From NCBI RefSeq assembly GCF_946478885.1, contig NZ_CAMLDX010000131.1:1-7376 (forward strand): a stretch of 7,376 nucleotides of DNA. The letters run 5' to 3'. Position numbers and translations under genes: made by a program. Positions 1 to 7,376 of the stretch are shown piece by piece. Origin of the DNA: an uncultured Bacillus sp. GTDB lineage: Bacteria > Bacillota > Bacilli > Bacillales_B > DSM-18226. Below the pieces are notes generated by a model. The model did not search any database. It had not been told where the DNA came from and saw nothing but the letters and a program-made list of their open reading frames with translations. How positions within the stretch are numbered: the first letter of the stretch is position 1; the number at the start of each line of letters is the position of its first letter.

Positions 1-265
1 CCGTGCACCTTCCGTCGACTGATTCCCATAAGCGTTACTTAAGCAGTTAGCTCGGTCCAGGCAACCCTGCGGCACATGGGATGGTCCACTTAATGCTGCT
101 TCCTTCCGGACCTGACATGGTTCATGGGTTCCCATTGCGCAGGACCCGGACGTCAACACCACTTACTTAAGGCAGCCCTACAGGAGATCAGCCTCAGGAA
201 GGGATTCAGTCCCGCTAGAGCGGATTGCGGGTACAGGGCACCGCTACCTCCCCACCTAGCACGGC
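1..265 (-). ncRNA. scr: Signal recognition particle RNA, Bacillus-type large SRP RNA (scRNA), 3' end cut by window edge
   Basis: This is the RNA scaffold of the signal recognition particle, which with Ffh (and, in Bacillus, the HBsu protein on the Alu domain) targets nascent membrane and secreted proteins. Read on the minus strand, the 5' part carries the Alu-domain block GGTGGGGAGGTAGCGGTGCC near 255-236. The S-domain helix 8 signature CCGGAAGGAAGCAGCA lies near 109-94 and is close to identical to the B. subtilis RNA as I recall it. The terminal helix is formed by CCGTGC at 264-259 pairing with GCACGG at 6-1. The partner of G265 would lie just outside the window, so at least the last base is missing. 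The roughly 265-nt length fits the long Gram-positive form rather than the short 4.5S form. The mature 5' end is inferred from the closing helix. In B. subtilis this RNA is made as a precursor and trimmed by RNase III. Confidence 0.96.
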
Positions 266-277
266 AAAATTGATACC

Positions 278-306
278 ATTATATTGGCGCCTTTCCGACG
301 CATAAT
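278..306 (-). promoter_or_regulatory. Possible second, proximal scr promoter
   Basis: A perfect TATAAT (283-278 on the minus strand) lies about 13 bases upstream of the mature SRP RNA 5' end. The region 16-17 bases further upstream reads TTATGC or ATTATG, a poor -35. If used, it would give a transcript starting near 271 with almost no leader. The match may simply be part of the transcribed precursor leader of the upstream promoter. Confidence 0.3.
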
Positions 307-308
307 TA

Positions 309-337
309 AGTATACTAATATTATTGGTAAAAAGCAA
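309..337 (-). promoter_or_regulatory. Probable sigma-A promoter of scr precursor
   Basis: On the minus strand a -35-like TTGCTT (337-332) is followed, after a 17-base spacer, by TATACT (314-309). Transcription would start near 302, giving about 37 bases of 5' extension before the mature RNA. That suits the known precursor processing of the Bacillus scRNA. The -35 box sits only a few bases beyond the tadA stop codon. No terminator is visible between tadA and this promoter, so read-through from tadA is also possible. Confidence 0.5.
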
Positions 338-340
338 TGC

Positions 341-922
<582 letters not shown>

Positions 923-1008
923 TGAATGGGCATCTCAGACATAAATTGTAAGTAGTGTTCATCCATCACAAATGAATGGTCCAACCTTTATATACATGAA
1001 ACACGAAC

Positions 1009-1014
1009 AGGAGG
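1009..1014 (+). promoter_or_regulatory. Strong ribosome binding site of yaaH
   Basis: AGGAGG lies 7 bases before the ATG at 1022 and fixes that start. The 120-base gap between tadA and yaaH must hold the yaaH promoter. B. subtilis yaaH is transcribed in the mother cell during sporulation (sigma-E family). TATACATG at 991-998 loosely resembles a sigma-E -10 box, but I find no convincing -35 partner and do not call a promoter. Confidence 0.85.
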
Positions 1015-1021
1015 TATACAG

Positions 1022-2308
1022 ATGCAAATTTATGTCGTAAGGCGGAATGATACGTTAACCAATATCGCACAGGCCTTTGGCACCACTGCAGCTGACATCA
1101 CAGAGACCAATGAACTCCCGAACCCGAACAATCTGGTTGTGGGGCAAGCCTTAGTCATTCCGATTGTCGGGAGATTTTACTGGGTACAGCCTGGAGACAG
1201 CCTGTTCAGCATTGCCAGGCGATTTGGAATGACTCCCCAGCAGCTGGCTCAGGTGAACCGAATCAATATCAATCAGCAGCTGCAGGTTGGCTTTCGTCTC
1301 TATATTCCTCCGCGCCCCAAAAGCAGAGCTGAATTTAATGCCTATGTTGAACCACGTGGTACAACTGTCGATCCAGTCTTAGAGGAAAGTGCCCGTGAGG
1401 CAGCTCCACTCTTAACCTACCTCGCCCCCTTTAGCTTTCAGGCACTAAGAGACGGTTCATTAAAAGAACCTTTATTGAATGATTTTCCTGCTATCGCCCA
1501 GGCGAATAACAATACGTTAATGATGGTGATTACAAACCAGGAAAACGACCAGTTCAGCGATGAATTGGGCCGTATTTTATTAAATGATCTAGATGTCCAA
1601 AATCGCTTTTTGGATAATATTGTCGCCACCGCGAAGAAATACGGCTTCCGCGATATTCATTTTGATTTTGAATTTTTACGCCCAGCGGATCGGGAAGCCT
1701 ATAACCGTTTTTTACAAAAAGCAAAAACACGCTTTAATGCAGAGGGCTGGTTGCTTTCAACGGCATTAGCTCCAAAAACAAGCGCTGAGCAAGAAGGGGA
1801 ATGGTATGAAGCACATGATTACAAAGCACATGGGCAGATCGCTGACTTTGTTGTGATTATGACCTATGAATGGGGCTACAGCGGCGGGCCGGCTATGGCG
1901 GTGTCACCTATCGATCGGGTAAGACAGGTTCTCGAATATGCTATTAGCGAAATTCCCCCTTCAAAAATTCTGATGGGGCAGAATTTATATGGTTATGATT
2001 GGACACTGCCGTTTGTACAGGGAAGCATTGCTAGAGCCATCAGCCCGCAGCAGGCAATCGCCCTTGCAGCTGAACACAACGTTCCAATCCAATATAATAC
2101 AAAGTCACAGGCACCATTTTTCTTTTACAGAGATGATCAGGGAAGGCAGCATGAGGTATGGTTTGAGGATGCTCGTTCCATTCAAGCTAAATTCGATCTA
2201 ATCAAAGAACTCGGCCTCAGAGGGATGAGCTACTGGAAACTTGGATTATCCTTCCCACAAAACTGGCTTTTAATTTTGGAAAACTTTAATGTTGTAAAAA
2301 GAGAATGA
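1022..2308 (+). CDS. yaaH: Spore cortex-lytic N-acetylglucosaminidase, YaaH/SleL family (two LysM + GH18)
   Basis: This is a spore-associated glycoside hydrolase of the YaaH/SleL family, which cleaves muramic-lactam cortex peptidoglycan or its fragments during germination. The 428 residues match the roughly 427-residue B. subtilis YaaH. Two LysM peptidoglycan-binding repeats lie at about residues 2-47 (YVVRRNDTLTNIA) and 52-96 (YWVQPGDSLFSIA). A glycosyl hydrolase family 18 barrel fills about 105-428. The catalytic DxxxDxE motif is D211, D215 and E217, with E217 the expected acid. The second family motif VIMTYEW spans 279-284 region and GMSYWKLG near 401-408 lies on the last barrel strand. 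There is no signal peptide, as expected for a protein made in the mother cell and deposited in spore outer layers. The gene is monocistronic, divergent from tadA and convergent with tRNA-Ser. Biochemical specificity is inferred from the family. Confidence 0.94.
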   Translation: MQIYVVRRNDTLTNIAQAFGTTAADITETNELPNPNNLVVGQALVIPIVGRFYWVQPGDSLFSIARRFGMTPQQLAQVNRININQQLQVGFRLYIPPRPKSRAEFNAYVEPRGTTVDPVLEESAREAAPLLTYLAPFSFQALRDGSLKEPLLNDFPAIAQANNNTLMMVITNQENDQFSDELGRILLNDLDVQNRFLDNIVATAKKYGFRDIHFDFEFLRPADREAYNRFLQKAKTRFNAEGWLLSTALAPKTSAEQEGEWYEAHDYKAHGQIADFVVIMTYEWGYSGGPAMAVSPIDRVRQVLEYAISEIPPSKILMGQNLYGYDWTLPFVQGSIARAISPQQAIALAAEHNVPIQYNTKSQAPFFFYRDDQGRQHEVWFEDARSIQAKFDLIKELGLRGMSYWKLGLSFPQNWLLILENFNVVKRE

Positions 2309-2416
2309 ATGCAAATAGGAATTCTTTAGCCTTTCTTTTACCGTGGTTAAACCATTATAGCTGCATCACAACAGCCAAAGAATGCTTCTCCATTCATCCG
2401 CGTTAAAAAATTCCAC

Positions 2417-2450
2417 AAAAAAATAACGCTACTGAGATTCAGCAGCGTTA
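2417..2450 (-). terminator. Intrinsic terminator of tRNA-Ser
   Basis: On the minus strand TAACGCT (2450-2444) pairs with AGCGTTA (2430-2424). An inner CTGA/TCAG helix around a 3-base loop completes the stem with one internal mismatch. Seven T residues (2423-2417) follow directly. It lies about 36 bases downstream of the tRNA 3' end. On the plus strand no T run follows, so it would not efficiently end the convergent yaaH transcript. Confidence 0.85.
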
Positions 2451-2485
2451 ATATCTCCAATTTTATGCGCAATTAATTATCATTA

Positions 2486-2578
2486 TGGCGGAGGAAGAGG
2501 GATTCGAACCCCCGCGCGGTTTAACCCGCCTGTCGGTTTTCAAGACCGATCCCTTCAGCCGGACTTGGGTATTCCTCC
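2486..2578 (-). tRNA. tRNA-Ser(UGA)
   Basis: The 93-base tRNA folds with acceptor arm GGAGGAA (2578-2572) pairing TTCCTCC (2496-2490). The discriminator is G at 2489, and an encoded CCA lies at 2488-2486. The anticodon loop CTTGAAAAC carries anticodon TGA. A long variable arm (GGCGGGTTAAACCGC region) and T-loop GGTTCGAATCC identify a class II serine tRNA. G73 and the long variable arm are the usual recognition features for seryl-tRNA synthetase, encoded just upstream. It has its own promoter and terminator. B. subtilis carries a single tRNA-Ser at the same place after serS. Confidence 0.97.
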
Positions 2579-2594
2579 GTTTCAGACAATTTAT

Positions 2595-2623
2595 ATTGTA
2601 CTATGTATAAAATCAATAGTCAA
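2595..2623 (-). promoter_or_regulatory. Strong sigma-A promoter of tRNA-Ser
   Basis: TTGACT (2623-2618) and TACAAT (2600-2595) on the minus strand are separated by exactly 17 bases, each one mismatch from consensus. The predicted start near 2588 leaves about ten bases before the tRNA 5' end, a short leader for RNase P to remove. The -35 box begins at the very base after a perfect 12-bp hairpin. Confidence 0.8.
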
Positions 2624-2656
2624 GAGCATTCCGGGCTTTTTTTACCCGGAATGCTC
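2624..2656 (-). terminator. Perfect 12-bp hairpin between serS and tRNA-Ser, possible serS terminator
   Basis: GAGCATTCCGGG (2656-2645) pairs perfectly with CCCGGAATGCTC (2635-2624) around a 9-base loop that contains seven A residues on the minus strand. It lies about 45 bases after the serS stop, where a terminator is expected. The tract after the stem (TTGACTATTGATTTT) is a poor U run, so termination may be partial. The helix could also shield or end serS mRNA. Confidence 0.55.
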
Positions 2657-2701
2657 CTAATTAATATAATCTAGTCTTTCTCTCGATGATAAAAATATGC
2701 A

Positions 2702-3985
2702 TTAGTTTTTAGGAGAAATTCTTTCTCGGTTCCCCATATACGGGCGTAAAACTTCCGGAATAATAACCGTTCCATCCTCCTGCTGATAATTTTCCAGGAT
2801 TGCGGCTACCGTACGGCCTATCGCGAGGCCTGAACCGTTTAGCGTGTGGACATGTTCAGGTTTGCCTTTCGGGTCACGGCGGAAACGGATATTTGCCCTT
2901 CTTGCCTGAAATGCTTCAAAATTACTGCATGAAGAAATTTCACGATAGGCATCATAGCTTGGCATCCAAACCTCAATGTCGTATTTTTTCGCTGCGGTAA
3001 AACCAAGGTCTCCAGTACACATGCTTAATACACGGTAAGGCAGCTTCAACAGTTGAAGCACCTTTTCGGCATGACCCGTTAAAATTTCAAGCTGCTCATA
3101 AGAGTCCTCAGGCTTGGCAAACTTCACAAGCTCCACCTTGTTAAATTGATGCTGGCGAATTAAGCCTCTCGTATCTCTTCCGGCAGAACCGGCCTCAGAA
3201 CGGAAGCAGGCACTGAATGCTGCATAACTGATTGGCAGCTCATCTCCGCTCAGAATTTCATCGCGATGGAAATTGGTTACCGGCACCTCTGCAGTCGGAA
3301 TCAGGAAATAATCTTCTTTTTCAATTAAAAAGGCATCTTCCTCAAACTTTGGCAGTTGTCCTGTTCCAGTCATGCTGGCACGATTGACCATATATGGAGG
3401 AAGGACCTCCACGTAGCCGTGTTCCTCTGTATGAAGATCAAGCATGAAATTAAACAAAGCTCGTTCCAATCTTGCTCCTAAGCCCTTGTAAAAAACAAAG
3501 CGGCTTCCCGTCACCTTTCCAGCACGTTCGAAATCAAGGATATCTAAATCAGCAGCAACATCCCAGTGTGGCTTAAATTCAAAATCGAACTGTGTTTTTT
3601 CTCCCCAATGCCGAATCGGCACATTCTCATCTTCCGTATCGCCAATAGGAACACTTTCATGGGGGATATTCGGAATACCTAAGAGGATCTGCTCAAGTGC
3701 TGCTTCCACTGTTTTTAGTTCTTCATCAAGCCCCTTTATTTTGTCGCCTACCTCACGCATTTCTGCAATTAAATGGTTGGTGTCCTTCTTTTCACGCTTC
3801 CAAACAGCGACCTGCTGTGATACTTCATTCTTCTTGCTTTTTAATTGTTCTGTCTCCACGATTAACTCACGGCGTTTGACATCCAGGTCTTCAAAATGAG
3901 CAAGCTCTGATAAATCCTCTCCGCGATGCTGCAAGCGACTCTTTACTTCTTCAAAATTTGCGCGTAAATATTTAATATCTAGCAT
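2702..3985 (-). CDS. serS: Seryl-tRNA synthetase
   Basis: SerRS is a cytoplasmic class II aminoacyl-tRNA synthetase that activates serine with ATP and loads it onto tRNA-Ser; it also supplies Ser-tRNA(Sec) where that exists. The 427-residue product has the N-terminal antiparallel coiled-coil arm (about 30-100) that grips the long variable arm of tRNA-Ser. The catalytic domain follows. The serine-binding TAE is at 231-233, motif 2 [14 protein letters not shown] starts at 261, and motif 3 NGSGLAIGR runs 383-391 with its invariant Arg. The ATG at 3985 gives the usual [11 protein letters not shown] start and has GGAGG 8 bases upstream. In-frame codons reaching back to 4039 would run through the leader and lack a Shine-Dalgarno sequence. 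Expression is controlled by the T-box leader directly upstream. tRNA-Ser follows downstream. The length is ordinary and all motifs are intact. Confidence 0.98.
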   Translation of the reverse strand: MLDIKYLRANFEEVKSRLQHRGEDLSELAHFEDLDVKRRELIVETEQLKSKKNEVSQQVAVWKREKKDTNHLIAEMREVGDKIKGLDEELKTVEAALEQILLGIPNIPHESVPIGDTEDENVPIRHWGEKTQFDFEFKPHWDVAADLDILDFERAGKVTGSRFVFYKGLGARLERALFNFMLDLHTEEHGYVEVLPPYMVNRASMTGTGQLPKFEEDAFLIEKEDYFLIPTAEVPVTNFHRDEILSGDELPISYAAFSACFRSEAGSAGRDTRGLIRQHQFNKVELVKFAKPEDSYEQLEILTGHAEKVLQLLKLPYRVLSMCTGDLGFTAAKKYDIEVWMPSYDAYREISSCSNFEAFQARRANIRFRRDPKGKPEHVHTLNGSGLAIGRTVAAILENYQQEDGTVIIPEVLRPYMGNRERISPKN

Positions 3986-3993
3986 CCTGGGTA

Positions 3994-3998
3994 CCTCC
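3994..3998 (-). promoter_or_regulatory. Ribosome binding site that decides the serS start
   Basis: GGAGG lies 8 bases before the ATG at 3985. Another in-frame ATG at 4000 overlaps this element and could not use it, so the longer forms are rejected. Confidence 0.85.
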
Positions 3999-4051
3999 AT
4001 ATAATTTTTTTGAATAAGCGCTATGAGTATTGATTCCAACCAGATTCAGGT

Positions 4052-4089
4052 AAAAACAAAAAACTCCCGTCCCTAAAAAGGGACGAGAG
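4052..4089 (-). terminator. T-box conditional terminator
   Basis: An 11-bp stem (4089-4079 with 4074-4064, one G-U pair, AAAA loop on the plus strand) is followed by TTTTTTGTTTTT on the minus strand. It overlaps the 3' side of the T-box region, so the antiterminator and terminator are mutually exclusive. serS begins about 66 bases further on. Confidence 0.9.
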
Positions 4090-4290
4090 CTACCCGCGTT
4101 GCCACCCTAGTTGAAGGCATAGCCTTCCACTTCAGTCGATAACGGTTTTACCCGAAAGTATATACTAGCCGTGCGGCGTTCCATACTTTGCTCAAGGATG
4201 GATTCACAAGTGTTATTCACCGATTCTCACCAACCATCGGCTCTCTTTTCGAACAACAGACCTGTTACTATTTCCTCTCACTGCTTTTTT
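4052..4290 (-). promoter_or_regulatory. T-box riboswitch of serS (serine, specifier UCC)
   Basis: This leader senses the ratio of uncharged to charged tRNA-Ser and permits serS transcription when uncharged tRNA binds. Visible parts on the minus strand: Stem I base with GTGA and GAGGA (about 4281-4273), the apical block AAGAGAG, CCGAT, GGTTGGTGAGA and ATCGG (about 4247-4219), and the specifier region GAATCCATCCTTGAGC. In that region TCC (4202-4200) sits in the usual specifier place. A Stem III hairpin GAAGGC/GCCTTC lies at 4127-4113. The T-box AGGGTGGCAACGCGGG lies at 4108-4093. Its UGGC (4104-4101) is complementary to a GCCA tRNA 3' end, that is, discriminator G73 as in tRNA-Ser. A terminator hairpin ends the element. 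Assignment to the T-box family is firm. The exact specifier codon is by alignment with other leaders. Confidence 0.94.
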
Positions 4291-4344
4291 CCTATTAAAA
4301 ATTGTTCAACCACGTTACTTTATTTATTATCATTTTACAACAGG

Positions 4345-4373
4345 ATTATACAAAATTCCACTTTTTATCGTGA
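4345..4373 (-). promoter_or_regulatory. Probable promoter of the serS T-box leader
   Basis: A perfect TATAAT (4350-4345) on the minus strand lies about 55 bases before Stem I and only 30 bases after the dacA stop. The -35 position (4373-4368, TCACGA at 17-base spacing) is a poor match. Transcription would start near 4338. No terminator separates dacA from it, so some serS leader transcripts may come from dacA. Confidence 0.45.
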
Positions 4374-4379
4374 TTCATT

Positions 4380-5750
4380 TTAGAACCAGCCCTTTACCGT
4401 TGAAGCAATGCCGTTCCATATATCCGCGAAGAATCCGCCGATTCCTCTCATAGCCAACACAAACCAATTGGCCTTTTCTACATCTTCAGCAGCAATTAAA
4501 TCAACCTTCACAGTATTGCCGGTATCAAGGAATTCGATCGATTCGCCTTTTTTTGCATCAATGGTGATATAACCAACCTTGTCGCCCTTTTTAATTGGCG
4601 CTGTCAGTTCATCATTATCATTCAGGAGCTTTTTATCAATAACAACCTTTGTTTTATATTTTTGTTTTTCGCCATTTTTAACTACCAGCTTTAAGGAATC
4701 CTTCGTATATATTTTAACTTTGTCTTCTTTCCCTTTTACAACAGGCAGAGTTTTATAATTTTTCACTTGCGCATGCTTTTTAACAATTTCTTCAGAAGAG
4801 AAATTTGAAAAAGCGTAGTTAAACATTTTCTTTGTTTCATCAAATCTCGACTTATAGGTGCCATCTGCTCCGCCTTCACCTTTGGCATTCATAACAACTG
4901 TGATATAGCGGTCACCGTTGCGCTCAGCCGTTCCGGTAAAACAATAGCCAGCAAAGTCAGTAGTACCGGTCTTTAAACCATCGACACCTTCATATTGGAA
5001 GACAAGTCCCTGAAGCATCCAGTTCCAGTTTTCCATATTAATCTCGTCATCTGTTCCCTCTCTAAATTTCTTTTTCGGGATGCTGGTTGTTTTCAACAAA
5101 CCAGGATAGTCGTGCAATAAGCGATACGCCAGCTTAGCTGTGGCACGAGCTGACATCACGTTTTCTTCCTCAGGATTTCCTGCTACATGCATTCCTTTTA
5201 AATCAAGATTATTTAAACCAGTTGAGTTGACGAATTTATAATCTTTTAATCCAAGCTCTCCAGCCTTTTCGTTCATCATTTTAACAAAGCTTGATTCTGA
5301 CCCGGCAATGGTTTCTGCTATCGCAATTGTTGCACCATTCGCAGAGTAAATCGTCATCGCTTCATATAGTTCTTTTATCGTATATGTACCGTCAGCACGA
5401 AGCGGTACATTAGACAAATCACGATCCTGGGAAACTTGATAAACATAGTCACTTACAGCATATTCCTGATCCCACTTCACTCTTCCTTCATCAATCGCTT
5501 CAAGAAGAAGGTACTCTGTCATCATTTTTGTCATACTGGCAATGCCCAGTACCTGATCAGGATTCTTAGAATAAAGTACTTTTCCCGTTTCAGCATCCAC
5601 CAAAATAGCAGCACTTGCATTAATATTTAAAACATCCTCTGCACTTGCTTTATGTAATCCAGGGAAAAGATTAATAAGTAGTATTAACGCTAACAATCCG
5701 GCTAACTTTTTACGAGAAAAATATTTTTTCAATTGAAAACCCTCCAACAT
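4380..5750 (-). CDS. dacA: D-alanyl-D-alanine carboxypeptidase (penicillin-binding protein 5)
   Basis: DacA is a low-molecular-weight PBP that removes the terminal D-Ala from peptidoglycan stem peptides outside the membrane, limiting cross-linking. Counting from the ATG at 5750, the 456 residues show a signal peptide with basic start (KKYFSRKK), a hydrophobic core ([11 protein letters not shown]) and predicted cleavage after ASA (about residue 37). The serine penicillin-recognising triad is complete: S72-M-T-K75, S136-A-N138 and K260-T-G262. A C-terminal beta-rich domain follows (about 325-420). The last ~30 residues form the amphipathic membrane anchor ending in VKGWF. GTG at 5759 overlaps its own Shine-Dalgarno sequence and is rejected. 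ATG at 5750 has GGAGG 8 bases upstream. TTG at 5732 also has GGAGGG 7 bases upstream and would begin MKKYFSRKK, a typical start, so the true N terminus is open. In B. subtilis pdxST follow dacA; here serS follows. Confidence 0.96.
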   Translation of the reverse strand: MLEGFQLKKYFSRKKLAGLLALILLINLFPGLHKASAEDVLNINASAAILVDAETGKVLYSKNPDQVLGIASMTKMMTEYLLLEAIDEGRVKWDQEYAVSDYVYQVSQDRDLSNVPLRADGTYTIKELYEAMTIYSANGATIAIAETIAGSESSFVKMMNEKAGELGLKDYKFVNSTGLNNLDLKGMHVAGNPEEENVMSARATAKLAYRLLHDYPGLLKTTSIPKKKFREGTDDEINMENWNWMLQGLVFQYEGVDGLKTGTTDFAGYCFTGTAERNGDRYITVVMNAKGEGGADGTYKSRFDETKKMFNYAFSNFSSEEIVKKHAQVKNYKTLPVVKGKEDKVKIYTKDSLKLVVKNGEKQKYKTKVVIDKKLLNDNDELTAPIKKGDKVGYITIDAKKGESIEFLDTGNTVKVDLIAAEDVEKANWFVLAMRGIGGFFADIWNGIASTVKGWF

Positions 5751-5763
5751 TTTATACACCTCC
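5740..5763 (-). promoter_or_regulatory. Two tandem ribosome binding sites of dacA
   Basis: On the minus strand GGAGG (5763-5759) is 8 bases before ATG 5750, and GGAGGG (5745-5740) is 7 bases before TTG 5732. The second site lies inside codons 2-4 of the longer reading frame. Both starts are in the same frame and differ by six residues ahead of the signal peptide. I found no convincing dacA promoter: a TGTTAAAAT element at 5775-5767 would start transcription on the first Shine-Dalgarno sequence, too close to be useful. Confidence 0.6.
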
Positions 5764-5855
5764 GTTATTTTAACATAAGTATGTCCGAAATAACAGATGG
5801 AGTCTTTCCCTATTTTTCATTTATCGGCACATTTCCATAATCCCTTTTTCAAAGC

Positions 5856-5890
5856 AATAAAAAAAGCAGGGCTAAGATAACTTCCCTGCT
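5856..5890 (-). terminator. Intrinsic terminator of guaB
   Basis: AGCAGGG (5890-5884) pairs with CCCTGCT (5871-5865) on the minus strand, with an AAG/CTT extension in the loop, followed by a T-rich run TTTTTTATT. It starts 9 bases after the guaB stop codon and separates guaB from dacA. Confidence 0.92.
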
Positions 5891-5898
5891 GGATTAGT

Positions 5899-7374
<1,476 letters not shown>

Positions 7375-7376
7375 CC

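Noticed and set aside
960..998. Sigma-E-like boxes upstream of yaaH (CATCCATC near 960, TATACATG near 991)
   Set aside because: Each matches only about five of eight -10 positions and neither has a clear -35 partner at the right spacing, so no promoter is called although a sporulation promoter is expected there.
2321..2383. Inverted repeat ATTCTTTAGCC / AGCCAAAGAAT after yaaH as a terminator
   Set aside because: Only 9 of 11 positions pair, the loop is about 41 bases and no T run follows; a weak or chance structure.
4171..4383. 70-codon plus-strand open frame across the T-box region
   Set aside because: It lies antisense to a structured leader RNA, has no ribosome binding site I can see and resembles no known protein.
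5767..5775. TGTTAAAAT as a dacA extended -10 promoter
   Set aside because: Transcription would start at about 5760, inside the first Shine-Dalgarno sequence, leaving no usable leader for the ATG form.

Overview
This window is a housekeeping stretch from a low-to-moderate-GC, endospore-forming member of the Bacillaceae. The evidence is the Bacillus-type large SRP RNA with an Alu domain, a serS gene under T-box control, close sequence resemblance of every protein to its Bacillus counterpart, and a YaaH/SleL-type spore cortex enzyme. The order corresponds to the guaB–dacA–serS–tRNA-Ser–yaaH–tadA–scr segment near the chromosomal origin of Bacillus subtilis.

Layout, read along the minus strand from the right edge. 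guaB (IMP dehydrogenase) is closed by a strong intrinsic terminator. dacA (D-alanyl-D-alanine carboxypeptidase, PBP5) follows. Then come a T-box leader with a serine UCC specifier, serS (seryl-tRNA synthetase), a 12-bp hairpin fused to a strong promoter, and tRNA-Ser(UGA) with its own terminator. After yaaH, which lies on the plus strand, the minus strand continues with tadA (tRNA adenosine deaminase) and the SRP RNA gene scr, whose extreme 3' end is cut by the left edge. yaaH is divergent from tadA and convergent with tRNA-Ser.

The genes belong to unrelated core functions: guanine nucleotide synthesis, peptidoglycan trimming, serine tRNA supply and charging, wobble-inosine tRNA modification, protein targeting and spore germination. 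Most have their own signals, so this is a string of short units rather than one operon. The serine pair is functionally linked: SerS charges the tRNA encoded just downstream of it, and the T-box senses uncharged tRNA-Ser.

I see no mobile element, CRISPR array, phage gene or unknown cassette, and no evidence of a new system. Items worth a second look are modest: genes that B. subtilis carries here are absent (pdxS, pdxT, dck, dgk, yaaI), dacA has two well-formed overlapping translation starts, the T-box specifier does not match the anticodon of the neighbouring tRNA, and the tRNA promoter abuts a perfect hairpin.
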